DNA from: Firmicutes bacterium ADurb.Bin146
GTDB lineage: Bacteria; Bacillota; Clostridia; DUPQ01
Length of the DNA: 64,000 nucleotides
Assembly: GCA_002070475.1 (NCBI GenBank)
Contig: MWDI01000034.1
Span: forward strand, 57,796 to 121,795
Reading direction: 5' to 3'
Part shown: piece by piece, positions 44,773 through 53,934 of the stretch
How the letters are laid out: each line of letters starts with the position of its first letter
Numbering within the stretch: the first letter of the stretch is position 1
Notes under the pieces: generated by a model
Databases searched by the model: none
Seen by the model: the letters and a program-made list of their open reading frames with translations, nothing else
Told to the model about the DNA's origin: nothing
Translations under genes and position numbers: made by a program

Positions 44773-45762
44773 ATGAAAGACATGGTTGTGCTAAGCGGAA
44801 CAAGGAGTACGGGCTCGCTTCATCTGGGTAATTATTTCGGAGCGGTGGAAAACTGGGTGAATCTTCAGGATAAATATGACTGTTACTTTTTCATTGCTGA
44901 TTGGCATGCATTGACAACAGGATACGAAAATACAGAAAATTATGTCCATAATATAAACGAAGTGATTATGGACTTATATGCGTCAGGGCTGGATCCTGAT
45001 AAATGTAATATCTTTTTACAGTCTAAGATACAGAATCATGCTGAATTACATCTGCTTTTATCTATGATTACACCATTATCCTGGTTAGAAAGGTGTCCTA
45101 CATATAAAGACCAGCTTAACCAGCTTAGTGAAAAGGATATAAGGACTTATGGGTTTTTAGGATATCCCTGCCTTATGGCTTCAGATATACTGATATATAG
45201 AGCTGATGCAGTTCCAGTAGGAGAGGATCAGCTTCCTCATCTTGAAATAACAAGAGAGATTGCCAGAAGATTTAACTACTTATATGAAGAGGTATTTCCT
45301 GAACCTAAAGCCTTACTTACAAAAGCTAAAGTACTACCTGGTACCGATGGTAGAAAGATGAGCAAAAGTTATGATAATACTATACTGCTTAAAGATGAGG
45401 GTGAAGTATTAAGAACTAAAATAATGAATATGATAACGGATCCTGCAAGAATAAAAAAGACTGATCCTGGACATCCGGATATTTGTTCAGTTTATACTTT
45501 CCACAAAGTTTTTAACGAAACTGAAGCTCCTTCAATATGCGAAGCCTGCAAAAAAGGTGAAATAGGATGTGTTGCATGTAAGAAGAATCTGTATGGGAAA
45601 GTAGCTCAGTTTTTGCGACCAATACAGGAAAGAAGAAAATTAATTGAATCTAAACCAGAACTTATAAAAGAAATAATGGCCAAAGGAAATTCTAGTGCTA
45701 AAATAAAGACAGATGAAACTATGAATATGGCAAGAAAGGCCATGAAAATAAATTGGGAATAA
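44773..45762 (+). CDS. trpS: Tryptophanyl-tRNA synthetase, iron-sulfur type
   Basis: A 329-residue class Ic synthetase. SGTRSTGSLHLGNYFG holds the HIGH-like motif and GRKMSKSYDN the KMSKS motif. C238, C259, C266 and C269 form a C-x20-C-x6-C-x2-C pattern, close to the C-x22-C-x6-C-x2-C that binds a 4Fe-4S cluster in Thermotoga maritima TrpRS; another cysteine is at C256. The cluster there lies near the anticodon-binding region. Length matches the family. AGGAGG precedes the ATG; it overlaps scpA by ten bases. Confidence 0.95.
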   Translation: MKDMVVLSGTRSTGSLHLGNYFGAVENWVNLQDKYDCYFFIADWHALTTGYENTENYVHNINEVIMDLYASGLDPDKCNIFLQSKIQNHAELHLLLSMITPLSWLERCPTYKDQLNQLSEKDIRTYGFLGYPCLMASDILIYRADAVPVGEDQLPHLEITREIARRFNYLYEEVFPEPKALLTKAKVLPGTDGRKMSKSYDNTILLKDEGEVLRTKIMNMITDPARIKKTDPGHPDICSVYTFHKVFNETEAPSICEACKKGEIGCVACKKNLYGKVAQFLRPIQERRKLIESKPELIKEIMAKGNSSAKIKTDETMNMARKAMKINWE

Positions 45763-46520
45763 GTTATCAGTTAAAACTTGAAAATTTCGAGGGTCCTCTG
45801 GATCTTCTGCTTCATCTTATAGATGAAAACAAGATGAGTATTTATGATATAAAAATAAGCATCATCACTGGACAGTATTTAGATTATCTAATGGAAATGC
45901 AGCAGCTTGATATGGAGATTGCAAGTGATTTTCTGGTAATGGCAGCAACACTTCTTCATATAAAATCTCGCTCTATGCTTCCAAAAGCAAAAGAAGATGT
46001 ACAAGATAGTGAAACAGAACTTATCCGCCAGCTTATTGAATACAAAAAAATAAAGAAAGCAGGCGAAGTATTTAAAGTTATGCATGAAGAAGGACAGAAA
46101 AGCTTGCATTCCTTCGCATCAACTGAGGATTTCGGGGAACCTGAAAAAACATATATGCTTTCAAGAAGCCTTCTTATCATGATGTATCGTGAAACCATGC
46201 AAAGACAGATTGAAAAAACTAACAAGAAAGCTAATAATATTAAAGAAATTGTCAAGAAAGAGAAAGTCTCATTAGCGAAATCAATTAGAAAAGTAATCGG
46301 CATTCTTTTTAAAGAAAAGAGAATTAGTTTTTTTTCCAGATTTAAAGCGCATTCATTATCTAAAGCGGACCTTGTAACAGACTTTCTTTCTATTCTTGTT
46401 TTATCATCTCAAAAAAAAGCAATACTTAAGCAAAAAAGACCATTTGAAGATATATTGGTTGAAGGCACTGAGAACTTGAGTTATCCGGATAATGTTCATG
46501 AAATATACGATTGGGAGTAA
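45753..46520 (+). CDS. scpA: Segregation and condensation protein A
   Basis: A 255-residue kleisin. The N-terminal YQLKLENFEGPLDLLLHLID binds the SMC neck, LVMAATLLHIKSRSMLP follows, and the C-terminal winged helix (about 175-240) binds the SMC head. It bridges SMC dimers in chromosome condensation, together with ScpB. It starts with TTG inside trpS and is followed by scpB. Confidence 0.95.
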   Translation: MGISYQLKLENFEGPLDLLLHLIDENKMSIYDIKISIITGQYLDYLMEMQQLDMEIASDFLVMAATLLHIKSRSMLPKAKEDVQDSETELIRQLIEYKKIKKAGEVFKVMHEEGQKSLHSFASTEDFGEPEKTYMLSRSLLIMMYRETMQRQIEKTNKKANNIKEIVKKEKVSLAKSIRKVIGILFKEKRISFFSRFKAHSLSKADLVTDFLSILVLSSQKKAILKQKRPFEDILVEGTENLSYPDNVHEIYDWE

Positions 46521-46525
46521 ATAAT

Positions 46526-47068
46526 ATGGATAAAGAATATATTATAAATGTGGTAACTGCAATGTTGTATGCTAATGGCGAACCAGTTTCCATATCCAGA
46601 ATCCAGCAGATTTTGGATATGGATAAAAAGGAACTTACTGAAATTCTTGATGAATATATAAATCATTTAAAAGACGTGAAAGCCGGAGTTCTCATAAGAA
46701 AGATTGAAGATTCTTACCAGATGTGTACCAATCCACTGTATTTTTCTTCTGTACGCCAGTTATTTGAAAAGAAGAAAACAGATTCTCTCTCTAGAGCTGC
46801 ATATGAGACATTAGCTATTATAGCTTATAACAAAGAAGCTACGAGAGCCAGGATAGAAGCTGTAAGAGGTAATTCTGACAGTCCTTTAAAGACTTTGCTT
46901 GAAAGAGGGCTCGTTATTGAGGCAGGAAGGCTAGAAGCACCCGGAAGACCAGTTTTATACAAACCTGCAGAAGAATTCTACAGGGCATTTGATATTTCAT
47001 CTCTTGATGATTTGATTCCTTTGGACAATTTCGATGAAGATGCTTCAGAATTAGTTGAATCTACTTAA
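46526..47068 (+). CDS. scpB: Segregation and condensation protein B
   Basis: A 180-residue protein with two winged-helix domains. EPVSISRIQQIL and SYQMCTNPLYFSSVRQLFEKK are in the first; LSRAAYETLAIIAYNKEATRARIEAVRG and GLVIEAGRLEAPGRPVLY in the second, the ScpB signature. It dimerises and binds the central part of ScpA. GGGAG before ATG 46526 favours this start over TTG 46511. The stop overlaps the convergent glycosidase-like gene by eight bases. Confidence 0.95.
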   Translation: MDKEYIINVVTAMLYANGEPVSISRIQQILDMDKKELTEILDEYINHLKDVKAGVLIRKIEDSYQMCTNPLYFSSVRQLFEKKKTDSLSRAAYETLAIIAYNKEATRARIEAVRGNSDSPLKTLLERGLVIEAGRLEAPGRPVLYKPAEEFYRAFDISSLDDLIPLDNFDEDASELVEST

Positions 47069-48035
47069 AGTATTCTGAAAGCTTTCCAGAATATGTAGCC
47101 ATTCCAATCTGTGAGAAGCTGGATTTTCCATATCCTCCGTATGATTCATTTACAGCATTGTCTGATTCCATTATATCTTTTTGTGTAATCCTATTATTAC
47201 CTGTTCCTGTTCCTTCGTACCACAAATAATATGTATCTTTGTGTTTATAAACAGTAGCAAACCATAAAGCTCCCTCATCCCAAGTTCCAGGATTTCCGCG
47301 TCGTATTATCGTTTTACTGCTTTTTTCCCAAGTAAATAAGTTATTTGAACGAGATATCCCGATGCTCTCTGGATAATCTTTGAATCTTTCATTATTGCCA
47401 TAAAAGCTGTAATAAAAGCCATCTTCATAAAATATCCTGTTTGTGGAAACACTCTGACTAAATTCATCTGGTTCAAACACTACTTTTTCTGTTGACACAT
47501 CGAAATCTATTCCATTTGAGCTGGTGCATACATAGAACTTTGATACACCTTTAGATCCAGCCGTCCATCTTTGATAAAACAAGTATACCTGTTCGTTTTT
47601 AATGACTACTTCAGGTACGACAGCATTATGTATTATTGGATTTTTATCATATTTTTTAAAATTAATACCGTCATGTGAAATAGCAAGTGAGATGCTATGC
47701 GGCATTTCCATAGAATGTGCAGAGTAATATAAATATACTTTATTGTCAATAACTACTGCAGCAGGATCCAGAATATGATTAGAGTCATAGGTTTTAGGAT
47801 CCGGATTCACCTTAAGTATTGGCTCAGCTGTTGTTGTATCCCATCTTATACCATTAAATGTTTCAAATGAACATGTTGAAACACCAATTTGATCGTGATT
47901 ATTTTCATCCTGACCGCGAAAATAAAAGAATAGTTTGTTATTAAACTCCAAAATATCAGGATTTGCAGCATATTTGCTATAAAATGTACCTTCAGTCCTT
48001 CTTACAACAGGATTATTTTCGTATTTTTTAAACAT
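47061..48035 (-). CDS. Five-bladed beta-propeller glycosidase-like protein (GH43/GH130 type)
   Basis: A 324-residue cytoplasmic protein without signal peptide. It begins MFKKYENNPVVRR and then repeats blade-like segments: YAANPDILEFNNKLFFYFRG, LDPAAVVIDNKVYLYYSAH, VVPEVVIKNEQVYLFYQRW and ALWFATVYKHKDTYYLWYEG. The pattern of acidic residues after NPD and DPA resembles GH43/GH130-like clan enzymes. Substrate unknown; phosphorolysis of a beta-mannoside or hydrolysis of an arabinoside or xyloside are both possible. GGAGGATGAT before ATG 48035 sets the start. It is the only minus-strand gene between 42701 and 63057. Confidence 0.78.
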   Translation of the reverse strand: MFKKYENNPVVRRTEGTFYSKYAANPDILEFNNKLFFYFRGQDENNHDQIGVSTCSFETFNGIRWDTTTAEPILKVNPDPKTYDSNHILDPAAVVIDNKVYLYYSAHSMEMPHSISLAISHDGINFKKYDKNPIIHNAVVPEVVIKNEQVYLFYQRWTAGSKGVSKFYVCTSSNGIDFDVSTEKVVFEPDEFSQSVSTNRIFYEDGFYYSFYGNNERFKDYPESIGISRSNNLFTWEKSSKTIIRRGNPGTWDEGALWFATVYKHKDTYYLWYEGTGTGNNRITQKDIMESDNAVNESYGGYGKSSFSQIGMATYSGKLSEYFK

Positions 48036-48141
48036 ATCATCCTCCAAAATTATAACAGCATTATACTTTCATCTATATTATTATACAAATGACCGGGTGT
48101 AAATAATTTTAGATAGGTTGCTGGCTAAATATATTTATTTA

Positions 48142-48170
48142 TTGCATGACTTTGATATAAGATGTAAAAT
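48142..48170 (+). promoter_or_regulatory. Putative promoter of the O-antigen ligase-like gene
   Basis: TTGCAT (48142-48147), 17-base spacer, TAAAAT (48165-48170), 23 bases before the ATG. Confidence 0.55.
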
Positions 48171-48193
48171 CTATTCAGATAAAAGCAGGATAA

Positions 48194-49561
48194 ATGGAAT
48201 TAACACAGGTACAAAAAAAACAAATAGAGGAGCTGCAGATACGAAGCAGCAAGAAAATTATATCAGGATATTTGGCTATAATGGCCTTTACTATTCCATT
48301 AGTACTATGGCCTTTTTTGCCACAGAGATATTTCTTCTCAAAAATGGTTATGCTTTATGCTTTTTCTATAATTCTTCTTGTTTTTCTTGCAGCTTTGAAA
48401 CTCAATATTTTTTCAAAAAAAATGTTTAAGCAGCCTGCAGTTATTTCATCACTGTTTTTTTTAGTCTATTCCACAATAACATTGTTTTACAGTATAAATA
48501 TCGACTTGTCACTTTTTGGAGAATATGAAAGAAAAGAAACATATTTCATAACTGTCATATATATCTTTTTATTTCTAATTGCCGCTAATCATTATAAATT
48601 TTCTAACTGGCATTTAATACTATTTTCCGTTTCAATTTCCCTAATTTGTATTTATGCAATATTTCAGCTGTATGGGATTGAACTTATAGAGCTGACTTTT
48701 TTAGCAAAGTATAAAATATCCCAATCATGGCACTACATGGCCTTTTCGACAATGGGAAATCCTAATTTTCTTGCAAGTCTTCTAGCCATGACACTGCCTC
48801 TTTTTGTTTTTGCATTCATTAAATCAGGTAATTATTTCTGGACCATACCAATGTCGTTAAACTATTTCGTGTTGCTTGCAACACGGACGAGGGGAGGGTG
48901 GATAGGTGCATTTGCAGGTTTTGCAATCTTAATAGCAATAATGGCTGTAAGAAAATTCAGTTTTAAAAATATTCTAATCTGTTGTGGCATTCATGTTATT
49001 CTAACTATTATTTATGCGTTTTTATTTTCTGGATTTTTTGAAAGATTATGGAGCGCTTTTGATACGATGGCGACAGTAGTAGCATCTGAAAATCAGGAAG
49101 AGCTTCTTAATTCCGGTTCATTCAGAATTGGTATATGGAAGGGTGTTTGGATACTTATAGAGAAGAAACCTTTAACTGGTTATGGTATAGAAACTCTTAG
49201 ACAAGCTATAATAAAAGATCCTGAAGTAGTATCATTCTTAAGAAGCATAAGCCCTAATATTGTCAATACAGATAAGGCTCATAATGAATTTTTGAATATA
49301 TGTGTTTCCAGCGGAATTCCAGCAGGGATTGCATATATTACTACTGCTATAAGTGTGATTGTACAGGGTTTTAGGAATATAAAGAAAAATATATTACTGC
49401 TTCCTCTTACATGTTCAGTTTGCGCATATTTCATACAAGGCATGTTTAACATTAGCAATAATGGAATCGCTTTTTTATTCTACATATTAATGGGTGTTAT
49501 AATAAGCTTGTCTTTGAAGGGCAAAGATAATAATTTTACTGATGAGAAAATAGGAGAATAA
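48194..49561 (+). CDS. O-antigen ligase/polymerase-like membrane protein
   Basis: A 455-residue integral membrane protein with about 10-12 transmembrane helices. The large extracytoplasmic loop contains GIWKGVWILIEKKPLTGYGIETL and TDKAHNEFLNICVSSGIPAGIAY, the wzy/waaL (PF04932) signature with the conserved histidine. Before it, LATRTRGGWIGAFAG is also typical. It may polymerise or attach a surface polysaccharide. Start at ATG 48194 after AGCAGGA. It is followed four bases later by rluB. Confidence 0.88.
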   Translation: MELTQVQKKQIEELQIRSSKKIISGYLAIMAFTIPLVLWPFLPQRYFFSKMVMLYAFSIILLVFLAALKLNIFSKKMFKQPAVISSLFFLVYSTITLFYSINIDLSLFGEYERKETYFITVIYIFLFLIAANHYKFSNWHLILFSVSISLICIYAIFQLYGIELIELTFLAKYKISQSWHYMAFSTMGNPNFLASLLAMTLPLFVFAFIKSGNYFWTIPMSLNYFVLLATRTRGGWIGAFAGFAILIAIMAVRKFSFKNILICCGIHVILTIIYAFLFSGFFERLWSAFDTMATVVASENQEELLNSGSFRIGIWKGVWILIEKKPLTGYGIETLRQAIIKDPEVVSFLRSISPNIVNTDKAHNEFLNICVSSGIPAGIAYITTAISVIVQGFRNIKKNILLLPLTCSVCAYFIQGMFNISNNGIAFLFYILMGVIISLSLKGKDNNFTDEKIGE

Positions 49562-49565
49562 GTAT

Positions 49566-50279
49566 ATGGAAAAAATGCGTTTACAAAAATATATAGCTTT
49601 GTGCGGTTATGCATCAAGGAGAAAAGCTGAACAACTTATTTCTCAAGGTGCTGTAACTGTTAATGGAAATGTCGTCAGAGAAATAATAATGGTTGATGAT
49701 TCAGATGATGTAAGAATAGGTAATAAAGTTTTAAAGATTGAAAATAAACTATTGTATTTTGCATTTAATAAACCGGAAATGGTTATTACTTCTATGTCTG
49801 ATCAGTTTGGCAGAAAAACAGTTGCAGATTTTTTTGATACAGTAGAGGAAAGGGTTTATCCTGTAGGCAGGTTAGACTATGATTCATCAGGACTTATATT
49901 TATGACTAATGATGGGGATTTTGCAAATTTTCTGATGCATCCAAAGAATGAAGTAACAAAAACATATGCTGTGTCGGCGAAAGGTGATATTACAGATGAT
50001 ATTAAGATACAGCTGGAAAATGGGGTTGATATAGGAGGATATATCACTGAAAAAGCCAGAATTGATAATGTAGTAAATAGTAACGGGAAATGTTCAGTTG
50101 AGATATCAATTACTGAAGGCAAGAACCGTCAAGTAAGGAAAATGTTTGATGCAGTTGGCATCAAAATATATATGCTTCAAAGGATAGCTATAGGTCCTGT
50201 TAAAATTGGTGATCTTAAAAAGGGAAGATACAGATCGCTCACACAAAAGGAAATTGAATCTTTAGGATATAATATTTAA
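49566..50279 (+). CDS. Pseudouridine synthase, RluB/RsuA family
   Basis: A 237-residue enzyme with an N-terminal S4 domain (MRLQKYIALCGYASRRKAEQ, GAVTVNG) and a catalytic domain with GRLDYDSSGL, whose aspartate is the nucleophile, plus ITEGKNRQVRKMF. The RluB subfamily modifies U2605 of 23S rRNA (E. coli numbering). In Firmicutes it typically follows scpB; here a glycosidase-like gene and an O-antigen ligase-like gene are inserted between them. Confidence 0.93.
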   Translation: MEKMRLQKYIALCGYASRRKAEQLISQGAVTVNGNVVREIIMVDDSDDVRIGNKVLKIENKLLYFAFNKPEMVITSMSDQFGRKTVADFFDTVEERVYPVGRLDYDSSGLIFMTNDGDFANFLMHPKNEVTKTYAVSAKGDITDDIKIQLENGVDIGGYITEKARIDNVVNSNGKCSVEISITEGKNRQVRKMFDAVGIKIYMLQRIAIGPVKIGDLKKGRYRSLTQKEIESLGYNI

Positions 50280-50344
50280 ATTTTGAATTATATTCTTTTT
50301 AAAGATATTTACATTATTTAAAACATGCAAATTTGTAAAAACGA

Positions 50345-50373
50345 TTGAATGGATATATTAAAAATGATATAAT
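50345..50373 (+). promoter_or_regulatory. Promoter of the transcarboxylase-like operon
   Basis: TTGAAT (50345-50350), 17-base spacer, TATAAT (50368-50373) with a TG extension, about 40 bases before the first gene. Confidence 0.65.
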
Positions 50374-50412
50374 CTATTGCAATGGGCATTAAATGAATTA
50401 TGAGGTAACTAC

Positions 50413-51951
50413 ATGAGTATGATTGAAAAAGTAAATGAACTGAAAACTAAAAAGCAGGAAGCTTCTCTTGGCGGAGGGCAGTTAAGAATAGACGCTCAAA
50501 AAGCTAAAGGAAAAAATACCGCAATTGACAGGATACACGAATTATATGATGAAGGATCATTTATTGAAACAGATGCATTCACTGAATCACGCAGTATGGA
50601 TTTTGATATGGCTTCAAAAAGAAAAGCAGGAGATGGTGTAATATGCGGCTATGGAAGAGTGAATGGACGTCCTGTTTTTGTAGCATCACAGGATTATACT
50701 GTGCTTCACGGGTCGATTGGAGAAATGCAAGCAAAGAAAATAGTCAGAACTATTGATATGGCTATAAAAACAGGCGCTCCAATTGTATACATGTTAGATT
50801 CTGACGGTGCTAGAGTAGAAGAAGGAACCGATGTGCTTTCAGCAATTGGCGAACTTGTAACAAAACAATCCATGGCGAGTGGGGTAATACCTCAGATAAG
50901 TGTGATATTAGGTAATTGTGCTGGAGTATCATCTTTGTTTCCCGCTTTATCAGATTTTGTCATTATGGCAGATAAAACCAGCTTTATGTATATGAATGGG
51001 CCACAGGTAATTGAAAGCGTATCCGGAGTTAAGGTTGCTAAAGAAGATATAGGAAGCGCTTTAGTTCATTCAAAATCAAGCGGGAATGCACATATACATT
51101 GTATTGATGAAAACCAGTGTATCAATTCAACAAAAATGCTTTTATCATATCTACCGGATAACAATCTTTCTGAGCCATTTAGGGTTGATACTGCAGATCA
51201 AGCTAATAGGGCAACTGAAAATCTTTATGAAATAATTTCTGATTCTTATGATATGAAGGATGTAATTAATAGTGTTACGGATATATCTACATTTATGGAA
51301 ATACAGCCTGAGTTCGGAACATCAATTATAACTGGTTTTGCTAGAATGAATGGTGAAGCTGTGGGTATAGTGGCTAACAATCCTTCAGTAAAAGAAGGAA
51401 AGATTGATATGTATGCTTCAGATAAGGCTTCAAGATTTGTAAGGCTTTTGGATAGTTTCAATATACCGATAATAACATTTACACACACTACAGGTTATGT
51501 AGCAGATGCTTCTCAAGAAAATAAAGGGTTAATAAGGCATGTAGCCAAAATGGTTTATGCTTTTGCAGAAGCAACTGTTCCTAAAATTAACGTAATAACA
51601 GGAAAAGCGATAGGCGGAGCTTTTATTGCTATGAACAGCAAGTCAACAGGAGCAGACATCGTATACGCTTATCCTACCGCTTCAGTTTCCATAATGGAAA
51701 GCGATGCTGCAGCTAATATTATATTTAATAAACAGATAGCGCAAAGCGATGATCCTGTCGCATTCAGAAAAGCCAAAATACAGGAGTATTCTGATAGATA
51801 TACATCAGCATATGAAGCTGCAAAAAGAGGATATGTAGATGATGTAATTGATCCAGCATTTACTCGTACTTATATAATAGGAGCACTCGAAATGCTCAGA
51901 TCGAAAAGAGAAAGCCGTCCAAACAAAAAACATGGCAATATGCCGCTTTAA
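50413..51951 (+). CDS. Acyl-CoA carboxyltransferase (12S transcarboxylase / methylmalonyl-CoA decarboxylase alpha type)
   Basis: A 512-residue crotonase-fold carboxyltransferase. Two related halves are visible: the N-terminal half with RIHELYDEGSF, YGRVNGRPVFVASQDYTVLHGSIGE and QISVILGNCAG, and the C-terminal half with HTTGYVADASQE and KINVITGKAIGGAFIAMNSK. Length and motifs match the 12S subunit of propionibacterial transcarboxylase and the alpha subunit of methylmalonyl-CoA decarboxylase. It moves CO2 between an acyl-CoA and biotin. A biotin carrier and a pyruvate-type carboxyltransferase follow directly, with no biotin carboxylase. Confidence 0.9.
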   Translation: MSMIEKVNELKTKKQEASLGGGQLRIDAQKAKGKNTAIDRIHELYDEGSFIETDAFTESRSMDFDMASKRKAGDGVICGYGRVNGRPVFVASQDYTVLHGSIGEMQAKKIVRTIDMAIKTGAPIVYMLDSDGARVEEGTDVLSAIGELVTKQSMASGVIPQISVILGNCAGVSSLFPALSDFVIMADKTSFMYMNGPQVIESVSGVKVAKEDIGSALVHSKSSGNAHIHCIDENQCINSTKMLLSYLPDNNLSEPFRVDTADQANRATENLYEIISDSYDMKDVINSVTDISTFMEIQPEFGTSIITGFARMNGEAVGIVANNPSVKEGKIDMYASDKASRFVRLLDSFNIPIITFTHTTGYVADASQENKGLIRHVAKMVYAFAEATVPKINVITGKAIGGAFIAMNSKSTGADIVYAYPTASVSIMESDAAANIIFNKQIAQSDDPVAFRKAKIQEYSDRYTSAYEAAKRGYVDDVIDPAFTRTYIIGALEMLRSKRESRPNKKHGNMPL

Positions 51952-51969
51952 TACACGGAGGATATATTA

Positions 51970-52395
51970 ATGAAAAAATTCATAGCAAAAGTAAACGGAA
52001 AAGAATATGTAGTAGAGTTAGAAGAAGTTACAGGATCAACACCAATAACATCTGAACCTGTTAAATCAGTAAATACTGTTGCAGAAATAAAGCCTGTACA
52101 AGCATCAGCTGCAAAAGCAGAAGAAAAAAAACCAGTAGTAGCACAAGCTCCTAAAAAAGCAGCTGTGTCTGAAGGATTAGGTTCGGTAAGAATTGAATCA
52201 CCAATGCCTGGAACTATTATCAGTGTAAAAGTTAAAGCTGGGCAGGAAGTAAAGAGAAACCAGGTTGTTGCAGTTCTTGAAGCAATGAAAATGGAAAACG
52301 ACATAGTGGCTGCTCAAGATGGTATTGTAGTTTCAATAAATGTATCAAATGGCGAAAGTGTTGAAACAGGTCAGCTATTAGTTACCATGAATTAG
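51970..52395 (+). CDS. Biotin carboxyl carrier protein (1.3S type)
   Basis: A 141-residue biotinyl carrier. The N-terminus (KKFIAKVNGKEYVVELEE) is the oligomerisation segment seen in 1.3S and gamma subunits, followed by an Ala/Pro/Lys-rich flexible linker (about 25-70) and the biotinyl domain with ESPMPGTI and EAMKMEND; K107 is the biotinylated lysine. It carries CO2 between the flanking carboxyltransferases. It lies 18 bases after the 12S-like gene and 12 before the 5S-like gene. Confidence 0.95.
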   Translation: MKKFIAKVNGKEYVVELEEVTGSTPITSEPVKSVNTVAEIKPVQASAAKAEEKKPVVAQAPKKAAVSEGLGSVRIESPMPGTIISVKVKAGQEVKRNQVVAVLEAMKMENDIVAAQDGIVVSINVSNGESVETGQLLVTMN

Positions 52396-52407
52396 AGAGG
52401 ATTAAAG

Positions 52408-53802
52408 ATGAGCGTAAAAATCACTGAAACAATTTTAAGAGATGCGCATCAGTCGTTAATCGCGACAAGGATGAGCATATCCGATATGAAAGATGCTTTG
52501 GAGCTTCTTGATAATATCGGTTATTATTCACTAGAATGCTGGGGTGGAGCTACATTCGATTCCTGCGTTAGATTTTTAAATGAAGATCCATGGGACAGGC
52601 TTAGGTATATAAGGAAACATGTAAAAAATACTAAACTTCAAATGCTATTAAGAGGGCAGAATCTTTTAGGATACAAGCATTATGCTGATGATGTTGTAGA
52701 ATATTTTGTACAGAAATCTATAGCTAACGGAATTGATATAATAAGGATTTTCGATGCTCTTAACGATGCAAGGAATCTTGAGACTGCAATGAAAGCCTGT
52801 AAAAAAGAAGGTGGACATGCTCAAGGAGCTATATGTTATACCATATCTCCAGTGCACACATTTGAACAGTATATTAAAGATGCGAAAAACATGGTTGAAG
52901 CAGGAGCAGATTCAATTTGTATAAAAGATATGGCTGGACTTTTACTGCCTTATACTGCATATGATCTCGTGAAAGCTCTTAAAGAGAATATTGATCTTCC
53001 TATACAATTACATACACACTATACAGCAGGAACAGCTTCTATGTCATATTTAAAGGGTGCTGAAGCGGGAGTTGATGTACTCGACTGCGCTCTTTCACCA
53101 TTTTCACAAGGAACCAGCCAGCCTCCAACAGAGAGCATAGTTGCGACTTTTAAAGGAACTACATATGACACAGGGCTTGATGTTGCAAAAATAAATGAAG
53201 TCTCTGAAATATTTAAAGTTGTTCGTGATAAATATCTAAAATCAGGTCTTCTTAACACTAAAGTCATGGGCGTGGATATAAATGCTCTGATATATCAGGT
53301 TCCAGGAGGAATGCTTTCAAATCTGGTTAACCAGATGAAAGAAGCAGGAAAAGAAGACCAATTGCAGGATGTTTTAAATGAGGTACCAGTAGTAAGAGAA
53401 GATTTTGGATTCCCTCCGCTAGTAACACCAACAAGCCAGATAGTCGGGACTCAAGCAGTAATGAATGTTATTTCTGGCGAAAGATATAAGATGGTGCCTA
53501 AGGAATCAAAAGATCTTGTTGCAGGAAAGTATGGAAAAACTCCTGTAGCTATTAGACAAGAAATAATAGATAAGATACTAAAAGGTGAAAAACCTATAAC
53601 TCACAGGCCAGCAGATGATATTCCGCCTGCATTAGCAGAAACAAAAACTGAAATGAAGGAATACTTGGAACAGGATGAGGATATACTTACATATGCGATG
53701 TTCCCAAAGGTTGCAAAAGATTTCTTTGAGTACAGAAGAGCACTTAAGTATAAACTTGATAAGGATTTAACCGATATGGAAGATAAGGTCCATCCGGTGT
53801 AA
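52408..53802 (+). CDS. Pyruvate/oxaloacetate carboxyltransferase (5S transcarboxylase type)
   Basis: A 464-residue TIM-barrel carboxyltransferase. ITETILRDAHQSLIATRMS, CWGGATFDSCVRFLNEDPWDRLR, CIKDMAGLL and LHTHYTAGTASM include the metal-binding aspartate and histidines and the carbamylated lysine region of the pyruvate carboxylase/oxaloacetate decarboxylase alpha/5S family. The C-terminal conserved carboxylase domain is present, but the biotinyl domain is absent; the separate carrier upstream supplies it. No membrane beta subunit for sodium-pumping oxaloacetate decarboxylase is nearby, so a transcarboxylase role is the better reading. Confidence 0.92.
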   Translation: MSVKITETILRDAHQSLIATRMSISDMKDALELLDNIGYYSLECWGGATFDSCVRFLNEDPWDRLRYIRKHVKNTKLQMLLRGQNLLGYKHYADDVVEYFVQKSIANGIDIIRIFDALNDARNLETAMKACKKEGGHAQGAICYTISPVHTFEQYIKDAKNMVEAGADSICIKDMAGLLLPYTAYDLVKALKENIDLPIQLHTHYTAGTASMSYLKGAEAGVDVLDCALSPFSQGTSQPPTESIVATFKGTTYDTGLDVAKINEVSEIFKVVRDKYLKSGLLNTKVMGVDINALIYQVPGGMLSNLVNQMKEAGKEDQLQDVLNEVPVVREDFGFPPLVTPTSQIVGTQAVMNVISGERYKMVPKESKDLVAGKYGKTPVAIRQEIIDKILKGEKPITHRPADDIPPALAETKTEMKEYLEQDEDILTYAMFPKVAKDFFEYRRALKYKLDKDLTDMEDKVHPV

Positions 53803-53817
53803 AAAACGAATTAATGA

Positions 53818-53854
53818 ACGCCTTTAGGTTTCAAAAATACCTAAAGGTGTTTTA
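53818..53854 (+). terminator. Rho-independent terminator of the transcarboxylase operon
   Basis: A 12-bp stem (ACGCCTTTAGGT with ACCTAAAGGTGT, one G-T pair), loop of nine bases, followed by TTTATT, 15 bases after the stop codon. Confidence 0.85.
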
Positions 53855-53934
53855 TTATCACTGAAATAGGATAAGAATGAAGGATTGATTATCTAATTAT
53901 TCATATTAATTAATCAGAATTTAAGAGGTGTACT

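Noticed and set aside
48118..48429. Plus-strand ORF (103 residues) overlapping the start of the O-antigen ligase-like gene
   Set aside because: Most of it is an alternative frame of the ligase gene, and its start precedes the likely promoter.
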